The notes: generated from the sequence alone by a model not told the origin. A stretch of DNA of 6,503 nt from a bacterium (GCA_013202595.1 JABMPV010000352.1:1-6503), one strand, 5' to 3'. Numbered from the stretch's first letter, positions 1 to 5,828 are shown. Translations and numbers: made by a program.

Positions 1-632
1 ATGACCATGCCGTGGTCAGGCGCGGAACACGCGAGATCCTCGACAGCCATGCCGATATCGAGGTCGTTGGCGAGGCGGCGGATGGTGAGGCTGCCGTACG
101 CATCGTCGAGCAACTCGATCCCGACGTCGCGGTGCTCGATTTCGAGATGCCTCCATCGAATGGGCTCGAGGCAACCCGGCAGATCAAGCGAAGCCGGCCG
201 CAGGTGGCCGTTGTCATCCTCAGTGTTCACGATGAGGATGCATATGTGCTGGAGGCGATTCGGGCAGGGGCGAGCGGGTATCTGCTGAAGCATGTGCGAG
301 ATCACGACCTCGTCGCCGGCGTTCTCGCCGCCGCGGCGGGTGACGCCGTGCTCGACCCCTCTCTGACCTCCACCGTCGTGTCGGCGATCGCATCGGATCC
401 GGGTGGGGAGAGCCTCGATGCCGCGCTGCTCACACCTCGCCAGGGAGAGGTACTCGACCTCGCCGCCGCAGGGAGCTCGAACCGTGCGATAGCCGAGGAA
501 CTCGGGTTGAGTGAGCGAACGGTGGAGGTACATCTCACAAACGTGTTCAGAGCGCTCGGCGTTTCGTCCCGGACCGAAGCTGTGACCACCGCGCTCAGGA
601 TGGGCCTGATCTCGCTCGATGGCGGACCCTGA
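1..632 (+). CDS. NarL/LuxR-family response regulator, 5' partial
   Basis: This is a DNA-binding regulator expected to be activated by phosphorylation from the kinase encoded next. The open frame continues to the left edge: codons from base 3 read DHAVVRRG, the usual start of a NarL receiver just after beta-1, so only about the first 8-10 residues are missing and the GTG at 12 is not the true start. The receiver shows the phospho-acceptor Asp in LDFEMP (codon 138-140), the switch Ser in ILSVHD and the conserved Lys in YLLKHV. A linker rich in Ala follows. A LuxR-type helix-turn-helix comes next (about 429-610), with LTPRQGEVL, NRAIAEELGLSERTVEVH and LGVSSRTEAV. The stop codon overlaps the kinase start by one base (TGATG), so the two are almost certainly cotranscribed and translationally coupled. 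Family assignment is firm; target genes are unknown, though the CTTGAT elements downstream are candidates. Confidence 0.95.
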   Translation, partial: DHAVVRRGTREILDSHADIEVVGEAADGEAAVRIVEQLDPDVAVLDFEMPPSNGLEATRQIKRSRPQVAVVILSVHDEDAYVLEAIRAGASGYLLKHVRDHDLVAGVLAAAAGDAVLDPSLTSTVVSAIASDPGGESLDAALLTPRQGEVLDLAAAGSSNRAIAEELGLSERTVEVHLTNVFRALGVSSRTEAVTTALRMGLISLDGGP

Positions 633-2107
633 TGCCGCTGCTCGGCTGGCGCCCGGGCTCATGGAGGAAGGTGAGGCTCCATCAGAGGCTTGGCGAGCGC
701 GACTTCTGGCTGGTTCAGGCGGGGGTGTTCGGTGTGACCATCGTTCACACCATGCTCGAGGTGTGGCAGTCCGGACCTGATCCGTCCACCTTCTACGAGG
801 GAGCCCGGCACCTGCCCGTCGTCGCCTACGCGATCCCGGTGGCATTCGCCAGCCTCCGCTATGGGATCGAAGGCGGACTGCTCACCGGCGCGCTCGTGGT
901 GGCTCTGGCCCTCCCCAATGTCCTGACCGCTCATCTGTCCGGGTTCGGTTGGATCGGCGAGCTCGCAACGGTGCTCTTCGTCGTTGCGGTCGGGCTGGTC
1001 GTGGCTGTTGTGGTGGAGAGAGAACAGCAATCTCGGATTCGGGCGGAGGAGAGCGCTCGCCGGCTTGCGCTCCTCGGCGACGTCGCGGCGAGCTTCAACT
1101 ACCTACCCGACCCGCGGCTCTTCCTCCGTGCGGTCCTCGACGAGCTCATCGATGCGCTGCAACTCGATTCCGCCGCGTTCAGAGGGGTCGATGAGTCCTG
1201 GCCGACCGTCGCGAGGCGGTCGAGACGGGAGGGGAGCGAACGCGCCACGGGACCGGGGGACGACCCGGTCGTGGGCTTTCCACCGGGCGAGGGTCTGATC
1301 GCGATCCCCGTTGCTGCCGGTGGGGAACTGGGGAAGCTTGTGGTCTCCGCGGGTGACGCGGTACTCAACAGCCGGGACCTGGAGCTGCTGGCCTCGGTGG
1401 CAGAGGAGATGGGACTGGCCCTGGAGAACGCTCGGCTCAACGAGATGGAGCGCACGATGCGTCGGGATCACGTGCAGGCGGTGACCCGAGCCCAGGAGGA
1501 GGAGCGCAAGCGGGTCTCCAGGGAGCTCCACGATGAAGCCAATACCCTGGTCGGTCTGTCGCGCGGGCTCGATCGTTTGAAGCGGCATCTCGAGGAGGGA
1601 GGCTCCGACACCGCTGCGATCGAGGATCTTCGCAGCCTCGCCGTCTCCGGGATCGACGGGATGCGGAGGGTGAGCCGGGATCTGCGCCCACCGATGCTCG
1701 ACGATCTCGGACTGATTCCTGCGCTCGAGTGGCTCGTCGGGCGGGTGGGGAAGCACGGTGAGGAGCAGGTGCGCCTTGAGGTGGCTGGTTCCGTCCGCCG
1801 TCTGCCTTCGGAGGTGGAACTGGCTGCGTTTCGGATCGTGCAAGAGGCCCTGAACAACATCGTGAAGCACGCAGCTGCCACCGTGGCGACCGTCGCAATC
1901 GTGTTCGGGGACGGGCGATTCGAAGCCCGCATCGAGGACGACGGATGCGGTTTGGACGAGAGGGCACGGTCTCGAGAGGCCGCTTTCGGGCTCGTTGGCA
2001 TGCGGGAGCGAGCGGACCTCGTCGGCGGCGAGGTGACGATCACCTCTCTCGTCGGCACCGGAACGGCGGTTGCGTTCTCGGTTATGTGCGAGTCCGATTC
2101 GATCTGA
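632..2107 (+). CDS. Membrane sensor histidine kinase, NarL-partner type (HisKA_3/HATPase_c)
   Basis: 491-residue sensor kinase that should autophosphorylate on His and pass the phosphate to the regulator encoded just upstream. Residues about 26-128 form roughly four membrane segments with little extracytoplasmic sequence, so sensing is probably within the membrane or cytoplasm. A coiled stretch (about 128-148) leads to a GAF-like region (about 148-270), recognised by its layout only. The HisKA_3 dimerisation helix carries EEERKRVSRELHDE with phospho-acceptor H300 (codon 1529-1531). The ATPase domain (about 393-486) has the N box EALNNIVKHA, the G box DDGCGL and the distal glycine motif GLVGMRERADLVGG. 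The ATG start sits inside the regulator's stop codon. One oddity: after H300 the helix reads HDEANTLVGL, apparently one residue shorter than the usual HDxxxQxL pattern, so the phosphatase Gln is absent or replaced by Asn/Thr. The signal sensed cannot be read from the sequence. Confidence 0.93.
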   Translation: MPLLGWRPGSWRKVRLHQRLGERDFWLVQAGVFGVTIVHTMLEVWQSGPDPSTFYEGARHLPVVAYAIPVAFASLRYGIEGGLLTGALVVALALPNVLTAHLSGFGWIGELATVLFVVAVGLVVAVVVEREQQSRIRAEESARRLALLGDVAASFNYLPDPRLFLRAVLDELIDALQLDSAAFRGVDESWPTVARRSRREGSERATGPGDDPVVGFPPGEGLIAIPVAAGGELGKLVVSAGDAVLNSRDLELLASVAEEMGLALENARLNEMERTMRRDHVQAVTRAQEEERKRVSRELHDEANTLVGLSRGLDRLKRHLEEGGSDTAAIEDLRSLAVSGIDGMRRVSRDLRPPMLDDLGLIPALEWLVGRVGKHGEEQVRLEVAGSVRRLPSEVELAAFRIVQEALNNIVKHAAATVATVAIVFGDGRFEARIEDDGCGLDERARSREAAFGLVGMRERADLVGGEVTITSLVGTGTAVAFSVMCESDSI

Positions 2108-2195
2108 CTCTTCGAACCGACTGCGATGCAGATCACCCCGGGCGGCCGAGAGAGAGTCGTGCGTCGTGTGTCGGCCTGCACGGGCTTCATCAGAT

Positions 2196-2240
2196 CTTGA
2201 TGGATGAGCACATCGCCCCTTGATGGGGGGAAGGTGTAAT
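2196..2240 (+). promoter_or_regulatory. Paired CTTGAT direct repeat with -10-like hexamer, copy 1
   Basis: CTTGAT occurs at 2196-2201 and again at 2219-2224, a 23-base period that puts both copies on the same face of the helix. A -10-like hexamer TGTAAT lies at 2235-2240. No good -35 hexamer sits 17 bases upstream of it; that position (2212-2217) lies between the two repeats, as expected for an activator-dependent promoter. The second repeat begins 50 bases before the start codon at 2269. The same arrangement recurs at 5755-5799. Reading it as a regulator-binding promoter for the redox operon is inference from the repetition and placement. Confidence 0.6.
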
Positions 2241-2242
2241 CA

Positions 2243-2266
2243 ATTCCACACAGAGAGGTGTGGAAT
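2243..2266. promoter_or_regulatory. Perfect 9-bp inverted repeat over the ribosome binding site (possible operator or RNA hairpin)
   Basis: ATTCCACAC (2243-2251) and GTGTGGAAT (2258-2266) are exact reverse complements separated by AGAGAG. The dyad begins 3 bases after the -10-like hexamer and ends 2 bases before the ATG at 2269, so it would cover the transcription start and the leader. Its loop contains most of the Shine-Dalgarno sequence GAGAGG (2253-2258). It could act as a DNA operator for a dimeric repressor or as an mRNA hairpin limiting ribosome access. The repeat itself is directly visible; its function is not. Confidence 0.55.
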
Positions 2267-2268
2267 CC

Positions 2269-2538
2269 ATGTTCGAGTTCACAAGTGCCGCAGGTGTCCT
2301 CGCAGACACCGGTTGGGGACACATGGGGTGGGGCGGGGGCACCCTGGTCATGCTGGGCTTCTGGGCGGTTGTCATCGCCTTGCTGTTTGTTGCCTTCAGA
2401 GCATGGGGCCCGACCGGTGGTGCCACGGACTCGGCGGAGCGTTCGGCCTCCGACATTCTCGACGAGCGGTACGCCCGCGGTGAGATCGATGAGACCGAGT
2501 ACGTCGAGCGGCGTTCGGTGCTGGCGGCTCAGCGATGA
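2269..2538 (+). CDS. Small single-span membrane protein with C-terminal SHOCT domain
   Basis: 89-residue protein of unknown precise role. Residues about 14-24 are rich in Gly, Trp, His and Met (GWGHMGWGGG). One membrane span follows (about 25-44), then a short polar linker. A C-terminal SHOCT motif comes last (about 60-86; SDILDERYARGEIDETEYVERRSVL is spread over 61-85), with the characteristic ERYARGEIDxxEY pattern. SHOCT is a short module often found at the ends of small membrane proteins and has no known catalytic role. I chose ATG 2269 over the in-frame GTG at 2260 because GAGAGG (2253-2258) is 10 bases before the ATG but only 1 base before the GTG. It is the first gene of the operon, and its last codons overlap the glutaredoxin gene by four bases (ATGA). 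The exposed Trp/His/Met cluster could touch a metal or a partner protein, but that is speculation. Confidence 0.88.
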   Translation: MFEFTSAAGVLADTGWGHMGWGGGTLVMLGFWAVVIALLFVAFRAWGPTGGATDSAERSASDILDERYARGEIDETEYVERRSVLAAQR

Positions 2539-2837
2539 CGGCGCCGTCCGCAGGGTCGTCACAGGCTCCTCCGGTGCCGCGAGCCCACGAGGTTCTGTTG
2601 ATGTCGAGCACCGGATGTCACTTCTGCAGCGATGCGAGGGATCTGTTTCGCCGATTGTCGATTGAGTTCGATGTCAGGGTCCGTGAGGTCGACCTCGAAT
2701 CGATGGAGGGCGCCGCGGCGCTGCGACAGTGGAGGGTTCCCTTCCCTCCGATAGTGGTCATCGATGGCGAACTGTTCGGATATGGCCGGATATCGGAGCG
2801 CAAGGTGCGGCGGACGCTCAGCAGAGCGAGGACCTGA
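2535..2837 (+). CDS. Glutaredoxin-like thiol-disulfide protein
   Basis: 100-residue thioredoxin-fold protein with no signal peptide, so probably cytoplasmic. After an N-terminal tail of about 18 residues rich in Pro, Ala and Ser, beta-1 (HEVLLMSSTG) leads into the redox motif CHFC (C28, C31). The cis-proline region is VPFPPIVVIDGELFGYGRI (P71/P72), close to the glutaredoxin pattern VPxIFIDG. Length and motif layout fit the glutaredoxin / glutaredoxin-2-like (DUF836) group. The start ATG lies in the ATGA overlap with the SHOCT gene and has only a weak ribosome binding site, which suggests translational coupling. Three bases separate its stop from the next membrane protein. A natural role, inferred from this position, is delivering electrons from cytoplasmic thiols to the CcdA-like protein encoded next. 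An alternative is independent repair of glutathione- or mycothiol-mixed disulfides. Confidence 0.87.
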   Translation: MTAPSAGSSQAPPVPRAHEVLLMSSTGCHFCSDARDLFRRLSIEFDVRVREVDLESMEGAAALRQWRVPFPPIVVIDGELFGYGRISERKVRRTLSRART

Positions 2838-2840
2838 GCC

Positions 2841-3788
2841 ATGGAAGGGATCTTCCTAGGGGGTTCACTGCTGGCGGCGTTCGTGGCCGGCGCAGTCGCG
2901 CTGTTCGCACCGTGCTGCATCGTCTTCATGTTCCCGGCCTACCTATCTGCTGCCGTCCGTAATCGGCGGTGGCGACTGGTGCCCCTGACGCTGACCTTCG
3001 GCGCCGGAATCGCCCTCGTCATGGTGCCGATCACACTCGGCGTCGGTCTGCTGACGAGACCGCTTCTCCGCTTCCACGGCGCGATATACGGCATCGGTGG
3101 GCTCCTGCTCGTCGCCCTTGCGGTCTTCGCGCTCACGGGCAAGACCTGGTCGCTCCCGATGCTGAAAGGATCGCCCGACATTCAGCGCACCGACTCGGCC
3201 GGCGTATTCGCACTGGGCGTGTTCTCGGGGGCGGCAAGCAGTTGCTGCGCTCCCGTGTTGGCCGGTGTCGTCACGCTGTCTGCCGTGGCGCCCAGCATCC
3301 CCGCTGCCGCAGTCATCGGTCTCGCCTATGTGTTCGGGATGGTGTTCCCGTTGCTGCTTATGACTCTGTGGTGGGATCGCTCAGGTCTCGCGGCGAGTAA
3401 GCGCTTGCGCGGCAGAGAGGTCGTGTGGCAGGCAGGGGGGCGGACGTTCCGAACGAACACGATCAACCTCGCTGCCGGAGCGGCGATGGGGTTGATGGGA
3501 CTCGGCCTGATCGTCGTCGCGCTGACCGGTGCTTCGCTCACATCCGAGTTGCAGGCGGGGATGGCTTCCTGGATCCAGGATCGGCTCGCCCCGGCGGTCC
3601 GATGGCTCGAACCGGTTCCGGACTGGCTGGTGGCTGCAGGGTTGGTTTCGTTCGCCATCGCTGCCGTTGCGATCTCCGGCCGACGGCGTATTCCATTCGA
3701 CAACGAATCAGAGGAAGAAGGGAACTGCCATGGCAGTGCAACCGAAGAAGCAGCGGCCGTCGCGACACACTCAGAAGGCGCCGATTGA
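2841..3788 (+). CDS. CcdA/DsbD-like transmembrane thiol transporter with double CC motifs
   Basis: 315-residue integral membrane protein with about seven predicted spans (roughly 8-30, 47-68, 82-100, 122-145, 155-177, 208-229, 262-280). Span 1 carries FAPCCIVFMFPAYLSA (C25, C26) and span 4 carries GAASSCCAPVLAGV (C135, C136). These match in position the two catalytic cysteines of CcdA (SPCxLPLVPGYLxY and GWTPCxGPIL), so it probably carries electrons across the membrane. Here each single cysteine has become a vicinal pair. It also has an Arg-rich cytoplasmic loop (RGREV, about 190-194), an extra last span, and an acidic tail with one more Cys (C296), making it longer than usual CcdA (about 240). 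The start ATG follows the glutaredoxin stop by three bases, with GAGG (2828-2831) as ribosome binding site. The last 59 bases overlap the redoxin gene in another frame. The vicinal cysteines, as in MerT, leave open metal binding or transport. Confidence 0.87.
   Translation: MEGIFLGGSLLAAFVAGAVALFAPCCIVFMFPAYLSAAVRNRRWRLVPLTLTFGAGIALVMVPITLGVGLLTRPLLRFHGAIYGIGGLLLVALAVFALTGKTWSLPMLKGSPDIQRTDSAGVFALGVFSGAASSCCAPVLAGVVTLSAVAPSIPAAAVIGLAYVFGMVFPLLLMTLWWDRSGLAASKRLRGREVVWQAGGRTFRTNTINLAAGAAMGLMGLGLIVVALTGASLTSELQAGMASWIQDRLAPAVRWLEPVPDWLVAAGLVSFAIAAVAISGRRRIPFDNESEEEGNCHGSATEEAAAVATHSEGAD
3712..3722 (+). promoter_or_regulatory. Ribosome binding site deciding the redoxin start
   Basis: AGGAAGAAGGG ends 7 bases before ATG 3730. 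It lies inside the coding sequence of the upstream CcdA-like gene and is the reason to prefer 3730 over the in-frame ATG at 3529, which would add 67 residues of out-of-frame shadow sequence. Confidence 0.75.
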
Positions 3789-4329
3789 ACGTGGTCCGTC
3801 GGCATGGAAGTGGTTCGGGTTTCTGATCCCGATCGCAGTCGTGGTTGGGCTGATCGTCATCGGGAGCATCGGCGGCGAACCCGGATCGGATGTCGAGGCG
3901 AACCCCGCTCCGGGGTTCACACTCCCGACGACCCACGGGACAACGGTGTCACTCGATGGATTGCTGGAAGACGGCGACACCTTGCTGTACTTCTCGATGG
4001 GTGTGGGCTGTGACGGGTGCTTCGCTCAGATTCCCGAAGCAGCGGCAGGTCTCCAAGCCAACGGAGTCCAGTTGGTGTCGGTGATGGTCGACTCGCCGGA
4101 GCGCGTTACGGCCGAGGCACGCAGGTTCGGGATCACGTCCCCGATCCTCATCGACAGTGACCGGACCGTATCGGATGCGTACGGGATGCTCGGTGTCTAC
4201 GGCCACGCGGACAGACCGTCGCATAGCTTCGCCCTGGTGCGCAGCGATGGAACCGTCTCATGGGTGAAGCACTACGCGACGATGTTCGTGCCGCTCGAGC
4301 AGCTCATGGCAGATATGGGAAAGGCGTGA
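3730..4329 (+). CDS. Membrane-anchored redoxin (peroxiredoxin/TlpA-like) with CDGC active site
   Basis: 199-residue protein with a basic N-terminus (about 1-28), one uncleaved membrane anchor (about 29-47) and an outside thioredoxin-fold domain (about 57-199). The domain begins NPAPGFTLPTTHGTTVSL, the entry sequence of AhpC/TSA and TlpA-like redoxins. It then has YFSMGVGCDGCFAQIPEAA with redox cysteines C94 and C97, and the cis-proline in DRPSHSFALV (P163). The usual WxxWCxPC is replaced by GVGCDGC, with no Trp before the first Cys and Gly instead of Pro inside. It should exchange electrons with the CcdA-like protein encoded just before it, whose 3' end it overlaps by 59 bases. Its substrate is unknown. 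It could be a thiol reductase or an envelope peroxiredoxin; the two-Cys CxxC layout favours the former. A gap of 43 bases precedes the next gene. Confidence 0.88.
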   Translation: MAVQPKKQRPSRHTQKAPIERGPSAWKWFGFLIPIAVVVGLIVIGSIGGEPGSDVEANPAPGFTLPTTHGTTVSLDGLLEDGDTLLYFSMGVGCDGCFAQIPEAAAGLQANGVQLVSVMVDSPERVTAEARRFGITSPILIDSDRTVSDAYGMLGVYGHADRPSHSFALVRSDGTVSWVKHYATMFVPLEQLMADMGKA

Positions 4330-4356
4330 CCAGGCCGGGTAGCGGTCGCCCGGGTC

Positions 4357-4364
4357 GGGGAGGG
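4357..4364 (+). promoter_or_regulatory. Ribosome binding site supporting a GTG start
   Basis: GGGGAGGG ends 8 bases before GTG 4373. It supports a GTG start for the following CcdA gene, whose first membrane span begins at once. Confidence 0.7.
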
Positions 4365-4372
4365 CCGGTCGG

Positions 4373-5101
4373 GTGACCATCCTCGTGTTGCCTCTGTTGG
4401 CGGTGCTGGCTGGCTTCATATCGTTCAGTTCGCCATGCAGCCTTCCACTCGTCCCGGGCTACCTGGCCTACATGTCGGGGCTTCCGGTGTCCGATCTCGA
4501 AACGGGGGTCGCACGGAGGACGGCCCTGAGATCCTCTCTGTTGTTCGTGGCCGGGTTCACCACTGTCTTCACCGCTCTCGGTGCATCGTTTGCAGTGGTC
4601 GGATCGCTCCTGCTTCGGAATGTCGACTGGATTACCAGGGTGTCGGGGGTGGGGATCATCGTGATGGGCCTGGCGACGATCGGTGTCCTTCGCGTCCCGT
4701 TCCTCGCCTCGGAGCGGCGTTTCGATCTCTCCCGAGTCAGCCGGGGGCCACGGGCCGCTTTCGGCCTCGGCATGGGGTTCGCCTTCGGTTGGACGCCGTG
4801 CGTCGGTCCCATTCTTGCTTCGATCCTTGCGATGGCCGGCGCCACGGGGACCGCGGCGTGGGGCGCCATCCTGCTGGCGCTCTACTCCATCGGACTCGGT
4901 ATCCCCTTCGTTGCGATGGCCGTCTGGTACCAGAAGGCCACCCGATCCGTTGCCTGGCTCAAGCGAAACACCCGACGGGTGGAGGTTGCGGGCGGCGTGG
5001 CGCTCGTTGGCGTGGGGATCCTGTTCACCAGTGGCGCCTGGCAGGCTCTGTTCATCCCGCTCCAGAGGGCATTCGCCCGGCTGGGATGGCCGCCGCTGTG
5101 A
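4373..5101 (+). CDS. ccdA: Cytochrome c biogenesis protein CcdA
   Basis: 242-residue membrane protein with about six spans, the usual CcdA length. It moves reducing equivalents from cytoplasmic thioredoxin across the membrane to thioredoxin-like proteins outside. Both signature regions are present: FSSPCSLPLVPGYLAYMSG in span 1 (C22) and GWTPCVGPILASIL in span 4 (C143), placing the two redox cysteines in the two inverted halves. Ser replaces the common Val in PCVLP, a mild change. Translation starts at GTG 4373, supported by the strong ribosome binding site 8 bases upstream. The next gene, a CcmG/ResA-like thioredoxin, starts 34 bases after the stop and is the natural electron acceptor. This is the second CcdA-type protein in the same operon. 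It has single cysteines rather than CC pairs, so the two are diverged paralogues rather than a recent duplication. Confidence 0.94.
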   Translation: MTILVLPLLAVLAGFISFSSPCSLPLVPGYLAYMSGLPVSDLETGVARRTALRSSLLFVAGFTTVFTALGASFAVVGSLLLRNVDWITRVSGVGIIVMGLATIGVLRVPFLASERRFDLSRVSRGPRAAFGLGMGFAFGWTPCVGPILASILAMAGATGTAAWGAILLALYSIGLGIPFVAMAVWYQKATRSVAWLKRNTRRVEVAGGVALVGVGILFTSGAWQALFIPLQRAFARLGWPPL

Positions 5102-5135
5102 CCGTTGCATCCAACGACCAACCCAGGAGGCCCCG

Positions 5136-5735
5136 ATGATCGACGCCGATCTCACCGAACCCGACGACGGCGCACTCGGTACCGGCAGGTGGATCCGATT
5201 CACTGCGATCGGCGTGACAGGGCTCTTCCTGCTGCTACTGGTCGTCACGCTCGGCTCCAGATTCGGGACCGACCCCCGCCTGGTCGAGTCCCCCCTCATC
5301 GGTGAACCGGCACCGTCGATCTCATTGGACTATCTCGAGCGACAAGGGAGCTGGAACCTCGATGATCATGCGGGTCACGTGGTCATCGTGAACTTCTGGG
5401 CGTCGTGGTGTGTCGGCTGCCGCCTCGAGCACGACGACCTCTTGGAAACGGCTGCGACGTTTCGAGAGCAGGGCGTTGTGCTCTTGGGAGTGACCTTCCC
5501 GGACGATCCGGCTGAATCGATTGCCTTCCTCGACGAGTTGGGGCGGGGCTATGACTCCGTGATCGATCCCGGCTCGAGGGTTGCCGTCGAGTACGGGGTC
5601 TTCGGAATCCCCGAGACCTTCATCATCGACGGCCATGGAATCGTGCGGGCCAAGATCGCAGGCGAGTCCACCATCGAAGCGTTGACAGCCCAGATCGTTC
5701 CGCTCCTGGAGACCGTCGCCACCGGCTCCCGGTGA
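5136..5735 (+). CDS. Membrane-anchored thioredoxin-like protein, CcmG/DsbE/ResA/TlpA family
   Basis: 199-residue thiol-disulfide protein. A short acidic cytoplasmic head is followed by a membrane anchor (about 20-40) and an outside thioredoxin domain beginning SPLIGEPAPSISL, a typical CcmG/TlpA entry. The active site is NFWASWCVGCRLEHDDL with C92 and C95; Gly stands where most of the family has Pro (WCxPC). The cis-proline region is GVFGIPETFIIDGHGIV (P159), almost textbook CcmG/ResA. In that family the reduced protein acts on apocytochrome c before haem attachment, and CcdA recharges it. ATG 5136 was chosen for the AGGAGG at 5125-5130 and because the open frame extending upstream is only a shadow of ccdA. 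It is the last gene of the operon. No CcsA/ResB or CcmF/H gene is in view, so a cytochrome role is likely by family but not demonstrated. Confidence 0.93.
   Translation: MIDADLTEPDDGALGTGRWIRFTAIGVTGLFLLLLVVTLGSRFGTDPRLVESPLIGEPAPSISLDYLERQGSWNLDDHAGHVVIVNFWASWCVGCRLEHDDLLETAATFREQGVVLLGVTFPDDPAESIAFLDELGRGYDSVIDPGSRVAVEYGVFGIPETFIIDGHGIVRAKIAGESTIEALTAQIVPLLETVATGSR
5720..5734 (+). terminator. Short hairpin across the operon's last stop codon, possible weak terminator
   Basis: CACCGG (5720-5725) and CCGGTG (5729-5734) form a perfect 6-bp stem with a 3-base loop overlapping the stop codon TGA 5733-5735. An alternative outer pairing, TCGCC (5716-5720) with GGCGA (5738-5742), is also possible. 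No run of T follows, so termination is doubtful; the hairpin may only shield the 3' end of the mRNA. Confidence 0.3.
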
Positions 5736-5754
5736 CCGGCGAGTCTTACAGAAG

Positions 5755-5799
5755 CTTGATCTGGCACACCGTCGTTCCTTGATCTGCGTCTGATGCAAT
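5755..5799 (+). promoter_or_regulatory. Paired CTTGAT direct repeat with -10-like hexamer, copy 2
   Basis: CTTGAT occurs at 5755-5760 and 5778-5783, again 23 bases apart, with a -10-like TGCAAT at 5794-5799. The second repeat begins 51 bases before the start at 5829, against 50 in copy 1. Over the 45-base element the two copies agree at about 26 positions, including a shared CNTCGNNC just before the second repeat. On the + strand I find CTTGAT only at these four places in the window. It probably drives the Met-rich exported protein gene, under the same control as the redox operon (inference). Confidence 0.6.
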
Positions 5800-5828
5800 G
5801 CAAGCAACAGAGACCTATGAGGTGAGGC

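Noticed and set aside
2144..2176. GGCCGA / TCGGCC pairing after the kinase gene as a terminator
   Set aside because: The stem is only 6 bp with a 21-base loop and no T run. Too weak to call.
2197..2225. The two TTGATG hexamers as a plain -35/-10 promoter with 17-base spacing
   Set aside because: The second hexamer matches TATAAT at only two positions, while better -10-like hexamers lie 10 bases further on in both copies.
2220..2243. TTGAT...ATCAA as an FNR/CRP-type site
   Set aside because: The half-sites are 14 bases apart rather than 4, and copy 2 of the element has no ATCAA partner.
2260..2268. GTG 2260 as the start of the SHOCT protein
   Set aside because: The only good ribosome binding sequence ends one base before it, too close for initiation. 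ATG 2269 has suitable spacing.
1468..2562. Long minus-strand open frame (364 codons) opposite the kinase gene and the gap
   Set aside because: Composition is Ser/Arg/Pro/Thr-rich with no recognisable motif, and the kinase on the + strand is unambiguous.
3529..3729. Upstream in-frame ATG 3529 for the redoxin
   Set aside because: It would add 67 residues read out of frame from the CcdA-like gene, with no signal or domain. ATG 3730 has a strong ribosome binding site and leads directly into the anchor.
4304..5299. Long open frame on the minus strand (331 codons) opposite ccdA and the CcmG-like gene
   Set aside because: Its translation is polar, low-complexity and full of Arg, Gly, Pro and Glu with no domain pattern, while the + strand has two clear gene families there. 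It is a GC-rich shadow frame.
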